64,000 nt of DNA from Bacillus salipaludis (lineage in GTDB: Bacteria; Bacillota; Bacilli; Bacillales_B; DSM-18226), in NCBI RefSeq assembly GCF_004358205.1, contig NZ_SMYO01000011.1, positions 164,756-228,755 on the forward strand, written 5' to 3'. Both the position numbers and the translations under genes were made by a program. Position 1 is the stretch's first letter. Each line of letters starts with the position of its first letter. Of this stretch, positions 14,980 through 23,209 are shown in pieces. Under the pieces are notes generated by a model. It did no database searches. It was not told where the DNA came from and worked only from the letters and a program-made list of their open reading frames with translations.

Positions 14980-15819
14980 GTGTATTATAGAATCGGGAGC
15001 ATTGAGGAGAAAAAAAGTGGAGAACACGAAGTTAATATAACTAGAGATTTTACACGAGAAGAATATGACATCTTTGTTGAGAATGGGAAATATCTTGGAT
15101 TGCACCTTAAAAACAAGCATTTATATAACCTACTTGTGAGAAACGGAGAAGAATTGGAAAGCTATTTGAAAGGAATTAAAGGTGAAGGAAAAGAGGATTT
15201 AAAAAATGGAGACTATGTTATCTTTGAATCAAACAGATTATTTATGAATTATTTATCAATGCTTAGAACTTACGATGACCATATTTCTTCCGCCCTATCT
15301 CAGACATTTAACCCAGAGGTTAAAGACCAGTTTAAATCCTTCTTATCGGAATTGTATGATGAATTTTTTACATATCGTTTTATTGTAAGACTAAGGAATT
15401 TAGCACAGCACTTTGACATTCCAATATCTTCTTTGACAACAAATCTTCATGGAAACTTTGTAATTATGAAAAAAGACCACTTATTGAAATATGATGGTTG
15501 GAGTACTGTAAAGAAAGAAATAAAAGAAATGGAAGAAGAAATAGGAATCCAAGGTTTAGCGTATTCCATGAATGGAATTATGCACAATGCTTATTCCTTT
15601 GTAATGCTTTTGTATGTTGAAAATATTGTTAATGCCTGTAAATGGATTTCATCTTTGCAAAAGGAGTTCTCTGGGAAACCGACAATAATTGCTACTGCAA
15701 ATTCACGTGACGATTTTAAATCTGGAGATATAGGTTTCATTCAAATGAACAGTAAATCATTTATAGATGCAATACATGATTTGAATGAACTTCCAAATGT
15801 AAACATTAAAATTAATTAA
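14980..15819 (+). CDS. Hypothetical protein with an RNxxxH motif (HEPN-like candidate)
   Basis: 279 residues, soluble, mixed charged. The helix YRFIVRLRNLAQHFDIPIS contains R139-N140-L-A-Q-H144, which fits the Rx4-6H motif of HEPN ribonuclease domains, in which the residue after R is typically polar. The flanking segments are helical, as expected for the HEPN bundle. HEPN nucleases are frequent in toxin and anti-phage systems, so a defence role is possible; this is inference from one motif. The start is GTG at 14980 after AAAAGGGGG. It is followed by two small cargo genes on the same strand, with no obvious partner antitoxin. Confidence 0.55.
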   Translation: MYYRIGSIEEKKSGEHEVNITRDFTREEYDIFVENGKYLGLHLKNKHLYNLLVRNGEELESYLKGIKGEGKEDLKNGDYVIFESNRLFMNYLSMLRTYDDHISSALSQTFNPEVKDQFKSFLSELYDEFFTYRFIVRLRNLAQHFDIPISSLTTNLHGNFVIMKKDHLLKYDGWSTVKKEIKEMEEEIGIQGLAYSMNGIMHNAYSFVMLLYVENIVNACKWISSLQKEFSGKPTIIATANSRDDFKSGDIGFIQMNSKSFIDAIHDLNELPNVNIKIN

Positions 15820-15990
15820 TTTATCCCTAATTCAAGGACAGGTGCAATAGTTACAGAAAACTAAAGCCCATTTTTTTAAATTTTTAAAGTGAGTGGCTAA
15901 ACTGTCACCCACATTTCATAATTATTCTAATAAAACACTTCCTAAATAAGATATGCTGAGTTCGTATCATAATTTAGGAGGTGCTTTAAT

Positions 15991-16248
15991 TTGTACAAGA
16001 TGCAATTTATCAAAACTGACACCCAAGAGATTTTACGAGAAGTTGATTATGAAAAACCCGACATAATCAATAGCATAATTGAACAGTTTGAAGAAGAACG
16101 TGTTACAGATGCCTTTCTTATGGATAGTCGAAAGAGACTTTTTAAGGCTGATTATGTTACATATTCAGTTGTGGGATCTAATGTCTATAGGTTTTTCTTT
16201 AAAGTAAAGTTGCATGATGTGCAACCGATGTTAGCTAGAAGAAACTAA
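15991..16248 (+). CDS. Small hypothetical protein
   Basis: 85 residues from a TTG at 15991 spaced well from AGGAGG; an ATG three codons in is the alternative. The chain (QFIKTDTQEILREVDYEKPD...VYRFFFKVKLHDVQPM) suggests an alpha/beta fold with no membrane segment or signal. The family is not recognised. The terminator that follows is nearly identical to the one after the PH-SHOCT gene. Confidence 0.6.
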   Translation: MYKMQFIKTDTQEILREVDYEKPDIINSIIEQFEEERVTDAFLMDSRKRLFKADYVTYSVVGSNVYRFFFKVKLHDVQPMLARRN

Positions 16249-16253
16249 TGTGT

Positions 16254-16278
16254 AAAGGGTCGCTGATGCGACTCTTTT
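16254..16278 (+). terminator. Terminator, first of a near-identical pair
   Basis: GGGTCGC, loop TGAT, GCGACTC, then TTTT. The same hairpin with its flanks recurs at 16908-16933. Confidence 0.75.
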
Positions 16279-16378
16279 CCGAATGAAATAATGGGACATT
16301 TGTCTTAAATAATTGGTAAATTGAGGAACGGCAATTTATAATCAAATTAGATACATACATACAACGGGGGTGGAGTTA

Positions 16379-16891
16379 ATGGATACGATTCAAGAAACCA
16401 TTAAATTAGCTGGTTGGGGTAGAAAAAAAGCCATGGAAAAACAAATAGCACTGTTTGAGAATGGTTTGCAAAAAGGAGAAAAATTACTGGGTGTAGGAGC
16501 ATCTTATCCAAAGCCGACTCAGCAAATCTATGTTACTGATAAAAGGATAATAGTCCATAAAATTGAAGGTATCCTTGAAAATAAAAAAACTGAAATTCCT
16601 ATACCATCTATTAGTTCCATAAATGCTAACACTAAAGGGTTAGGAGCAAATATTGATATTGTGGCTTCAAACAATAAGGCATCTATAGAACATTTGCACT
16701 TACATATAGCACAAGAATTAAAGAAAATAATTGATTCTTTATTAATTCCACCTTCGGAACAATTCGCCCCTATAGAACATACTCCTGTCGATGTTACGGA
16801 ACAAATAAAGAAATTGGCTGAACTTAGAGATACTGGTATTTTAACAGATGAGGAGTTCAGTGCTAAAAAGAAGCAATTACTTGGTATTTAA
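16379..16891 (+). CDS. PH-like domain protein with C-terminal SHOCT motif
   Basis: About 170 residues. The middle (GEKLLGVGASYP...QQIYVTDKRIIVHKIEGILENKKTEIPIPSISSIN) has the layout of a bacterial PH domain (bPH/YvbH type). The C-terminus KKLAELRDTGILTDEEFSAKKKQLLGI is a textbook SHOCT (short C-terminal) motif, usually an oligomerisation or interaction helix. The ATG at 16379 is spaced correctly from GGGGTGGAG; a GTG at 16370 overlaps that site. The cellular role is unknown; such proteins are common on phages and islands. Confidence 0.75.
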   Translation: MDTIQETIKLAGWGRKKAMEKQIALFENGLQKGEKLLGVGASYPKPTQQIYVTDKRIIVHKIEGILENKKTEIPIPSISSINANTKGLGANIDIVASNNKASIEHLHLHIAQELKKIIDSLLIPPSEQFAPIEHTPVDVTEQIKKLAELRDTGILTDEEFSAKKKQLLGI

Positions 16892-16907
16892 TAAGAAACT
16901 AGTGTAT

Positions 16908-16933
16908 AAAGGGTTGCTGATGCGACTCTTTTT
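16908..16933 (+). terminator. Terminator, second of a near-identical pair
   Basis: AAAGGGTTGC, TGA, TGCGACTCTTTTTT; same sequence with two changes as at 16254-16278, and the flanking GTGTA(A/T)A is shared. It suggests duplication or cassette-like assembly of the cargo. Confidence 0.75.
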
Positions 16934-17101
16934 TATTCAACTAACTGGGCAGGTTAATTTAAGTGTAATTATTCACAATCTGTTTTTCTAAATGTCCTTT
17001 TCCTCCACACAAAAAGACTCCCATCACATGAAAAGGAGAATGATTTCATTATGTAATCATCCCCTCAAATAGTTTGAAAATGCTTATAGTGATATTACTC
17101 C

Positions 17102-17494
17102 TCAATTACTAGCTAAACGTTTTTCAAATTCAGCCTTAAACAGCAGAATAGCATCAATATTTACAGCAAAATCGTGGTCACTGATATTAAAATTAGTTAT
17201 AAACCCGTCAGACTTCTCACGAACCATAATTGTCGGAAGGTTATTGTCTCCAATAGTTTCCAGAGTTACACCACTTCCATAAATATACCAGTTAGTTTCA
17301 GTAGGCTTATTTACTGCATTTTTAGATAAATCATTTTTTATTATTTCGCATAAATTATCCATAAAATCTTCATTAAGATTAATGATTTTTCCATGCTCAC
17401 CATCAACTGTTATATCAGCATCTCCATACCAAATATTCCTGCTTGCTCGCCTTCCTTCATTTGAAGTGTATGTTTCATCATACAAAATTTTCAT
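17102..17494 (-). CDS. Hypothetical protein of the element
   Basis: 130 residues from the second of two close ATGs; the first (17500) is only 2 nt from GGAGGG, while 17494 is spaced 8 nt. The sequence is acidic and soluble, starting MKILYDETYTSNEGRRASRN, with a middle segment FMDNLCEIIKNDLSKNAVNK and a beta-rich TNWYIYGSGVTLETIG. No signal, membrane segment or known motif is seen. It is convergent with the PH-SHOCT gene. Confidence 0.6.
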   Translation of the reverse strand: MKILYDETYTSNEGRRASRNIWYGDADITVDGEHGKIINLNEDFMDNLCEIIKNDLSKNAVNKPTETNWYIYGSGVTLETIGDNNLPTIMVREKSDGFITNFNISDHDFAVNIDAILLFKAEFEKRLASN

Positions 17495-17711
17495 TTTCAT
17501 TACCCTCCGTAAAACAAAATTACTTTACACTATTTTACAACAATTAGAAATTTTAAGCAAAATTGCTATTAGTCTCACTAACTTGTAAGAGTCAGCAAGC
17601 TTCTTCTTTGTATAGACAGCGAACATTGTGAATAAATGCACTTAAACTAACGGGTGCTTTAGTTCTAAAATGTCATTCTGATTGTTTTCCTTAAAGCCTA
17701 TTTGACCTCCT

Positions 17712-17912
17712 CTAATACCCAGCACTTCTCAACCTAGCAAGGATGCTCTCCTTTGTTGCGGTTGTTTTTGGTGCTGGTGCAACATAGTCCTCGTTCATAT
17801 ACTCAGGGATCATCTCGGTTCTGATAGGTTTTTTGCCCCACTTTTGACCGCCATTTTGAGCCTTCTCTTGACTCCTCTGAACGCCCTTTTCCCTTTTAGA
17901 CGCCAATGACAT
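17712..17912 (-). CDS. Small basic protein, translationally coupled to the HTH gene
   Basis: 66 residues, very rich in Lys/Arg/Gln in its first half (KREKGVQRSQEKAQNGGQKWGKK). Its start overlaps the end of the HTH gene by 17 bp, which implies coupled translation. The family is not recognised. A tail motif KESILARLRSAGY is likely helical. It may be an accessory protein of the upstream HTH protein. Confidence 0.55.
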   Translation of the reverse strand: MSLASKREKGVQRSQEKAQNGGQKWGKKPIRTEMIPEYMNEDYVAPAPKTTATKESILARLRSAGY

Positions 17913-18354
17913 TAGAATCCTTTTCAGCGACCTCTTGAGCGATTTTTTGAACCTTTTCAGCGGTCTTTTTGATAGTTTCTTTAGTCTTTGATGTAATTGC
18001 TTGAATCATATCAGAGACTTTGCTCATTAACTCGACAATCGTTGGGATTATGTAAAAGTTGTTTCGGATTCCTTCCACTTTGACCACAATCAATAGACCC
18101 TTCTCCACCAACTGAGCAACGATTTTATTCGCTCTCGTGCGGTCTACTCCTAATTTTTCAGCAATCTTACTTTGAGAAGGAAAAGAAACACCTTGGCAAA
18201 GTTCAGATAATCCAGCTATGTACAAAAAAGCGTTGTATTCTTGTGTTCCGAAGTCAAAATATTCGTTGATGGTTTCTATCATGGACTTGAAATCATAATC
18301 GGTTCTAGTAGATAAGGCTTGAGCAGTTGCTAACATCATCTTGTTACTTGTCAT
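17896..18354 (-). CDS. Winged helix-turn-helix DNA-binding protein
   Basis: 152 residues. Residues about 40-100 form a winged HTH: YNAFLYIAGLSELCQGVSFP, recognition region SQSKIAEKLGVDRTRANKIVAQLVEKGLL, then the wing VVKVEGIRNNFYII. A long C-terminal amphipathic region (VSDMIQAITSKTKETIKKTAEKVQKIAQEVAEK) is probably a coiled coil. The fold fits MarR/replication-initiator-type HTH proteins of plasmids and phages. It is divergent from the ribbon-helix-helix gene at 18576, with a perfect palindrome between them, so one of the two probably regulates both. Confidence 0.7.
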   Translation of the reverse strand: MTSNKMMLATAQALSTRTDYDFKSMIETINEYFDFGTQEYNAFLYIAGLSELCQGVSFPSQSKIAEKLGVDRTRANKIVAQLVEKGLLIVVKVEGIRNNFYIIPTIVELMSKVSDMIQAITSKTKETIKKTAEKVQKIAQEVAEKDSNVIGV

Positions 18355-18470
18355 CGTGTTTCCCTCCTTTCGTCCTTGAAACTGAGACGGCTCTCAGACT
18401 CCGTCTTGCTCATAACCAAGTTTCAATCTTAACTATCAATTACTACTCTCCTAATATAACATTAGTACAC

Positions 18471-18490
18471 ACTAGGTGTCCACACCTAGT
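18471..18490. promoter_or_regulatory. Operator-like palindrome between divergent regulator genes
   Basis: ACTAGGTGT and ACACCTAGT are perfect inverted 9-mers separated by CC. Half-like GTCCACAC/GTGTA motifs recur just downstream, near 18519-18536. It lies between the HTH gene (minus) and the ribbon-helix-helix gene (plus), as expected for a shared operator. Confidence 0.65.
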
Positions 18491-18575
18491 TTACACTTTT
18501 TACACATATTTTCATATAATGTCCACACAGTGTATAATGGTAGTAGAAATACAGTTACAAAGGAGTGATTAAAAA

Positions 18576-18737
18576 ATGGCAATTAGTGGAGACAAAAAGA
18601 GAATAGTCGTCACAATTGAAAAGGACTTGGAGCCAAAACTAAGAGCATTAGCAGAAAAAGATAATAGGAACCTTTCTAATTACATTGCTACCCTATTGGA
18701 GAGACATATTGAGGAAAATAAAAAAGACATCCAGTAA
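18576..18737 (+). CDS. Arc/CopG-type ribbon-helix-helix regulator
   Basis: 53 residues starting MAISGDKKRIVVTIEKDLEP. The strand RIVVTIEKDL is followed by helix LRALAEKDN, the turn RNLSN and helix YIATLLERHI, the standard ribbon-helix-helix pattern. A good AAAGGAG precedes the ATG. It probably represses its own promoter and the divergent HTH operon through the palindrome at 18471-18490. A terminator follows. Confidence 0.8.
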   Translation: MAISGDKKRIVVTIEKDLEPKLRALAEKDNRNLSNYIATLLERHIEENKKDIQ

Positions 18738-18755
18738 AAACGGGATGTCTTTTCT
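18722..18755 (+). terminator. Terminator of the ribbon-helix-helix gene
   Basis: AAAGACATCC pairs with GGGATGTCTTT around a purine loop, followed by TCTTT. From here to 19045 is gene-free; a TATAAT at 18983-18988 could be part of a rightward promoter that would face the recombinase gene in an excised circle. Confidence 0.7.
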
Positions 18756-19009
18756 TTAACCTAGAGAACTTGAACCGCTGGGATTAATTATTTTTAAGGT
18801 ATTTAAAGCATTTAAAGAATATAAAGAGATTAGTGTGGTGTTGGTAGTGTCGGGGTAGGTGTTATAGATAGTGCCATTGGTAATGACAGAAACATATGTT
18901 CTTTTTTAAATCTAAAAAATAGACCCTCTGACAGGTTCTATAAACACTTTACAGTTAACAATATGATAATGTATGATGAAGGTATAATACCCATTAAAAC
19001 CGCGTTCTA

Positions 19010-19975
19010 TCAAGCCTTGAACACCGGATAATCAAGCATTTTACACGCAATATCAAAAACATTATTTACCCCGCAATGGTGTTCCGTAATCCCAAGAGTA
19101 TAAGCAATCATGGAACCGCTTGAGGCAGCATATTCTCTTGCTGTTGCAACAATATCCGCAGGATTTAACCCGGAAATTTCAGCCGCATATTCAGGTGTAT
19201 AAGGTTCTACGAGCCTTTCAAGCTCAGCAAAATCAATCGTAAATTGCTGTATAAACTCTAGGTCATATAAACCTTCTTTAATAATTACCCGAATAAGCGC
19301 ATTAATAAGCGCGATATCCGAACCGACATTAATTTGTAAATGACGATGGGCAACTTTCACCATATCAATTTTTCTTGGGTCAATGACGATAATTTTCAAA
19401 CCTGCTTTGGCTGCCTTTTTTATTCGATTTGCGATAATTGGATGGGCCTCAGTTGTGTTTGACCCCATTAACAGCAATACTTCCGCTTTATCAATATCTT
19501 CAAGTGTATTAGTTGGGAAACCGCTTCCAAAAACAGTTGCCAGACCGGCAACGCTAGGGGCGTGTCACGTTCGGTTACATCCGTCGATATTATTACTGTC
19601 AATCACAGTCCTCATAAATTTTTGCGTGATAAAATTGGATTCGTTCGTGGTCCGCGCACAGGCAAACATAGAAATCGCATTTGGTCCCCACTCGTCTTTA
19701 ATTTCTCCCAATTTCCTTGCAATAAATTCATAAGCTTCATCCCATGTTGTTTCAACCAGTTTTCCGGCTATGCGAATAAGGGGAGAGGTTAGTCTATTTT
19801 TTGCGTGAACATATTCATAGGCAAATGCTCCTTTTACACAGGTTTGTCCATTGTTGACAGGAGCCTCCTTATCACCGCGGATCTTCTTGATTTTATTATC
19901 CTGGACCTCGAGCACTAAGCCGCAGCCGGTTCCACAATAACCACAAATGGTCTTTACCAAAGATGTTTCACCCAT
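19010..19975 (-). CDS. fdhA: Selenocysteine formate dehydrogenase alpha subunit, N-terminal part of an interrupted gene
   Basis: Start ATG at 19975 with AAAGGAGG 7 nt upstream. The [4Fe-4S] motif C11-x2-C14-x3-C18-x27-C46 and the following CVKG are intact. An in-frame TGA at 19565-19567 is codon 137, in the context NIDGCNRT-TGA-HAPSVAGL, exactly where FdhF enzymes have selenocysteine followed by the catalytic His. The frame continues for 184 more codons to a stop made by element DNA at 19010; the last 11 residues (CKMLDYPVFKA) are foreign. Joined to 7924-9136 the protein has 686 residues, near the 715 of E. coli FdhF. It oxidises formate to CO2 with a Mo/W-bis-pterin cofactor. Genuine fdh sequence ends within the repeat 19046-19127. 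Confidence 0.9.
19046..19127. repeat. Right 82-bp attachment-site repeat (att, inside fdhA)
   Basis: Partner of 9055-9136, offset 9,991 bp, with two synonymous differences. Sequence to its right is uninterrupted fdh; sequence to its left is element. Confidence 0.9.
19536..19567 (-). promoter_or_regulatory. Bacterial SECIS-like element for the in-frame UGA
   Basis: Downstream of the UGA on the mRNA, GUUGCC and GGCAAC form a perfect 6-bp stem closed by the loop GGUCU. The GGUC starts at position 22 counted from the U of UGA, the same spacing and apical loop as the SelB-binding hairpin of E. coli fdhF. The coordinates include the UGA codon. Confidence 0.8.
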
Positions 19976-20101
19976 TATCTTCCCTCCTTTAATTAAACTA
20001 GAATCCCTACTACCATCATAATAATCTATTCTTTTCATCATGTAAGTTTCTTTTTTGACTCAAATTTGTCTATTTTTCGAAAACTAGAAAAGCAAAAGCA
20101 C

Positions 20102-20132
20102 CTAGCTCAGACCCCACAAGCGCTGGAGCTAG
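20102..20132. repeat. CTAGCTC/GAGCTAG hairpin, possible dispersed Bacillus repeat
   Basis: CTAGCTC (20102-20108) and GAGCTAG (20126-20132) are perfect inverted 7-mers around GC-rich DNA, in the short gap upstream of fdhA. It looks like a fragment of a dispersed hairpin repeat, but only one copy is present here. Confidence 0.4.
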
Positions 20133-20139
20133 ACAAATA

Positions 20140-20168
20140 AAAAACGGGAGAATTGATCTCCCGTTTTT
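20140..20168 (-). terminator. Terminator of the MHYT-PAS kinase gene
   Basis: AACGGGAGA pairs with TCTCCCGTT, followed on the minus strand by a T run. It separates the kinase from fdhA on the same strand. Confidence 0.8.
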
Positions 20169-20170
20169 TG

Positions 20171-22714
20171 TCAGGCTGTTTTAGCCGGCAATAATATATT
20201 AAAGGTGGTACCTTTATTTGGTTCGCTTTCAACAAACACTTTTCCGTTATGGCTTTCAATGATTTTAAAGCTGACCATTAATCCTAACCCGTTTCCATTT
20301 TTCTTTGTGGTGAAAAACGGTTCTCCCAAGTTCTTTAATTTCTCTTTTGGGATCCCAACACCCGTGTCTTGAATCGAAATTTGTACGTTATTCTCATGAA
20401 TAAGCGTTTTAACGTTCAGTTCACCGCCATTCGGCATCGCTTCGATTCCATTTTTAATAAAGTTTAAAAAGACTTGCTTTAGACGGTTTTCATCGCATTC
20501 AATCTGAATAATTTCTTGATTACACTCAAAATACAGGCGGACATTTTTCTTTCTTGCCTCAAATTCCAGTAAAGATACCACATTTTTAATGACTGGAACA
20601 ACATTCTTTTCCTCTAATTCAACCGCTTTTGGTTTTGCTAACACCATAAAATCCTCAACAATCGTGTTAACCCGTTCTATTTCATCAAGAATGATGTTCA
20701 AGAACTCCAACCGTTCAGGGTCCTTTTCATCTAATTGAAGAAATTCAGCATAACCTCGCATCGAGGTTAACGGATTCCGTATTTCATGAGCTACCCCTGC
20801 CGCCAATTGACCGACGGCCGCAAGCTTATCCTGACGATGAAGGACTTCTTCCGAACGTTTACGTTCGGTAATATCATTGCGAATCGCTAAATACTGATAA
20901 GGTTTACCCTGGTCATTCAAGAAGGGAATTATGGTTGTATCGACCCAATAATAGGTGCCATCCTTGGCCTTATTTCTAATTTCCCCTTTCCAAACATTCC
21001 CCTCGCCAATTGTTTTCCATAAACTTTTGAAATATCTCTTGGAATGGAAACCAGAATTTAATATATTATGATCTTTTCCAATGATCTCCTCACGGCTATA
21101 CTTTGAAATCTCACAAAACTTATCATTCACGCTGGTAATCTTACCTTGCGCATCGGTAAAAGCAACAATAGATGACTGGTCAAGGGCAAATTTAATATCC
21201 GTGTTTTCCTTAACCATTTGTTTTAAATGTTCTTCCGCTTTCTTCCTATTTGAAATATCGGTTCGAATCGCAACATATTGATAGGGTTTGCCGTTCTCAT
21301 TGAGGAATGGAACAATCGTTGTATCTACCCAGTAATTACTGCCATCTTTTGCCCGGTTACAGATTTCACCCTTCCAAACATTTCCCTGTCCAATCGTTTT
21401 CCATAACTCTTTAAAAAATTCTTTTGAGTGGTAGCCAGAATTTAATATCCGATGATCCTGACCGATTAATTCCTTTCGCTGATACTTTGAAATCTCACAG
21501 AATTTATCATTAACAGTCGTAATTCGACCCTTCTCATCTGTTATGGCAACAATAGAGGATTGGTCCAGAGCGAATGTAATGTCACGAACTTCCTTAAGCG
21601 AATCCAGCAAATCCTGCTCGGCCTGCTTTCGCTTTGAAATATCAGAACGAATCGCAATATATTGGACCGGTTTTCCTTTTTTATTTAAAAAGGGAACAAT
21701 CGTCGTGTCGACCCAATAAAAAGAGCCATCTTTGGCCATGTTGCGAATTTCTCCTCTCCAGATTTTTCCGGAGGTAATTGTATTCCATAATTCTGCAAAA
21801 AATTCTTTTGAATGGTACCCCGAATTTAATATTCGATGGTTTTCACCAAGAATTTCTTCTTTTTTGTATTTTGAAATTTCCTCAAATTTATCATTTACAT
21901 ACATAATCGTTCCACGTTTATCGGTAATGGCAACAATGGTTGATGATTCAAGAGCCGCTTTTATATCATTTAAATTCGTATCCGAAGCAACCAGTTGTTT
22001 ACTAATTAAGGTACTGGAGGCAATGAGTCCACCAATAATTAAAATGGATACAAATAAGACTAAATAAATAATAAAGGTATCCTCGCCGCTTGAAGGCTTA
22101 AGGATTTCAGATGTTGAAAGAATTGTTGTTGCTCTTTTAATTAGAAAATGCCCTTCAGCAATCGCTCCTGCCATAATTACCGCACTAACCGGTTTCAGCC
22201 ATACTTGATTAGCGTGTGTATAACTCTTTGATGAATATAAAATCCATAATGAAAACATGAAGGTACAAAAAATTAAAATACCAGCTAAAATACATAGCGG
22301 AATATTATATTTCAGGGTCACATTCATTGCATAAAGACTTATGATGTGAGTAGCATAAACTGCAACTGTTAAAAGTAATGCACCAATCATTAGCTGGAAT
22401 AATCGAATTTTTTTACCAAAGAACGGGACAAAAGCCATCCCAGTAAAAGCAATCCCGATAAAAATGGATAAAATGGTAAATGGAATTTGATAACTTGCAA
22501 ACCGGCTGCTATCCGCCGCAATAAGCCCCATAAAATTCATTACCCAAATTCCAACACCTAATGTTACCGATCCTCCTAAGAATAAAAGGCGTTTATTAGG
22601 TTCAGCTGATTTTATTAAGGTAAACATATCTAATGCTGTATAGGAAGCCATTATCGTTAATCCTATGGCAATCAAAATAAAAAAAGGATGAATCGCTCCA
22701 AGAACTATATTCAT
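20171..22714 (-). CDS. MHYT - triple PAS sensor histidine kinase
   Basis: 847 residues from the ATG at 22714, about 10 nt after GGAGGG. Residues 1-240 contain about seven membrane helices in the MHYT layout (SYTALDM, GVGIWVMNFMGLIA, a later ATHIISLYAMN), a domain proposed to sense O2, CO or NO through copper. Three PAS-PAC units follow, each with NSG(Y/F)HSK and YWVDTTI(V/I)PFLN; they are so alike that they arose by internal duplication. The HisKA box is VAHEIRNPLTSMRGYAEF, then HATPase (N box NFIKNGIEAMPNGG, G1 DTGVGIP, G2 GNGLGL). No response regulator is adjacent, so the partner may be Spo0F-like or elsewhere. Its position upstream of fdhA suggests a gas/redox input. Confidence 0.9.
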   Translation of the reverse strand: MNIVLGAIHPFFILIAIGLTIMASYTALDMFTLIKSAEPNKRLLFLGGSVTLGVGIWVMNFMGLIAADSSRFASYQIPFTILSIFIGIAFTGMAFVPFFGKKIRLFQLMIGALLLTVAVYATHIISLYAMNVTLKYNIPLCILAGILIFCTFMFSLWILYSSKSYTHANQVWLKPVSAVIMAGAIAEGHFLIKRATTILSTSEILKPSSGEDTFIIYLVLFVSILIIGGLIASSTLISKQLVASDTNLNDIKAALESSTIVAITDKRGTIMYVNDKFEEISKYKKEEILGENHRILNSGYHSKEFFAELWNTITSGKIWRGEIRNMAKDGSFYWVDTTIVPFLNKKGKPVQYIAIRSDISKRKQAEQDLLDSLKEVRDITFALDQSSIVAITDEKGRITTVNDKFCEISKYQRKELIGQDHRILNSGYHSKEFFKELWKTIGQGNVWKGEICNRAKDGSNYWVDTTIVPFLNENGKPYQYVAIRTDISNRKKAEEHLKQMVKENTDIKFALDQSSIVAFTDAQGKITSVNDKFCEISKYSREEIIGKDHNILNSGFHSKRYFKSLWKTIGEGNVWKGEIRNKAKDGTYYWVDTTIIPFLNDQGKPYQYLAIRNDITERKRSEEVLHRQDKLAAVGQLAAGVAHEIRNPLTSMRGYAEFLQLDEKDPERLEFLNIILDEIERVNTIVEDFMVLAKPKAVELEEKNVVPVIKNVVSLLEFEARKKNVRLYFECNQEIIQIECDENRLKQVFLNFIKNGIEAMPNGGELNVKTLIHENNVQISIQDTGVGIPKEKLKNLGEPFFTTKKNGNGLGLMVSFKIIESHNGKVFVESEPNKGTTFNILLPAKTA

Positions 22715-23001
22715 TAACGTGCATCCCTCCAATCTCCATCATTACTATTATGATTGTAATGTAAAGTATTTTATTAGGGAAGTACCAAATAGTAAAAGAA
22801 AGCTAATTTTCTACTATCATTTCCTAAAAGTTGTTATTCATCAGAAATAAAAAAACACTCAGGAATCGGGACAATTGAACTATTTTAAAAAAAGTTAAAA
22901 TTTTTCGAAAAAAGGCCTACACATTTTTAATTTTTTCGTTTATACTGTACTACAACAGATGAATTATTAATAAACTGTATTAAACAAAGGAGGAATTTTA
23001 A

Positions 23002-23139
23002 ATGTTAATGAATCCAGTTGAGTTTTTCCGTAACCTACCTAAGAAGGAATGTCCAGAGTGTGGTCAGCATATGGAGGAGCAAGCTGAATCCTACATGATG
23101 GAATGTGATCGCTGCCTGTCAAAAAAAGAGGAGTATTAA
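23002..23139 (+). CDS. YhfH-family small zinc-ribbon protein, copy 1
   Basis: 45 residues: MLMNPVEFFRNLPKKECPEC, then a second CDRC pair, so CxxC...CxxC as in a minimal zinc ribbon. It matches the YhfH family of Bacillus. The ATG follows AAAGGAGGA. Together with its upstream ACTGTACTACAACA segment it is duplicated at 23210-23344. A TATACT -10-like element lies near 22940. Confidence 0.85.
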   Translation: MLMNPVEFFRNLPKKECPECGQHMEEQAESYMMECDRCLSKKEEY

Positions 23140-23209
23140 TTTTTTGTCCCTACTGTACTACAACAAAAAAAATATTAATAAGCTGTATATAACAATGGAG
23201 GAGATTTAA

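Larger units (their letters stand above)
9055..19127. mobile_element. 9,991-bp integrated element interrupting the formate dehydrogenase gene
   Basis: Bounded by 82-bp direct repeats 9,991 bp apart. A tyrosine recombinase gene begins 55 bp inside the left repeat. The interior is foreign in content: HNH endonuclease, HK97-type major capsid protein, a capsid-associated protein, ribbon-helix-helix and HTH regulators and several hypotheticals, with long non-coding stretches. No terminase, portal, head protease, tail, lysis or replication initiator gene of a complete phage was recognised. Recombination between the repeats would remove the element as a circle and rejoin fdh in frame. It may be a phage satellite, a reduced prophage, or a domesticated excision element of the skin/heterocyst type. 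Confidence 0.9.

Noticed and set aside
9055..19127. A complete prophage
   Set aside because: Only integrase, HNH, capsid and regulatory genes are present within 10 kb; packaging, tail and lysis modules are missing.
19478..19567. A frameshift or nonsense mutation in the fdhA 5' part
   Set aside because: The frame continues unchanged across the TGA, the residues on both sides are the FdhF active-site motif, and a SECIS hairpin follows at the right distance, so it is a selenocysteine codon.
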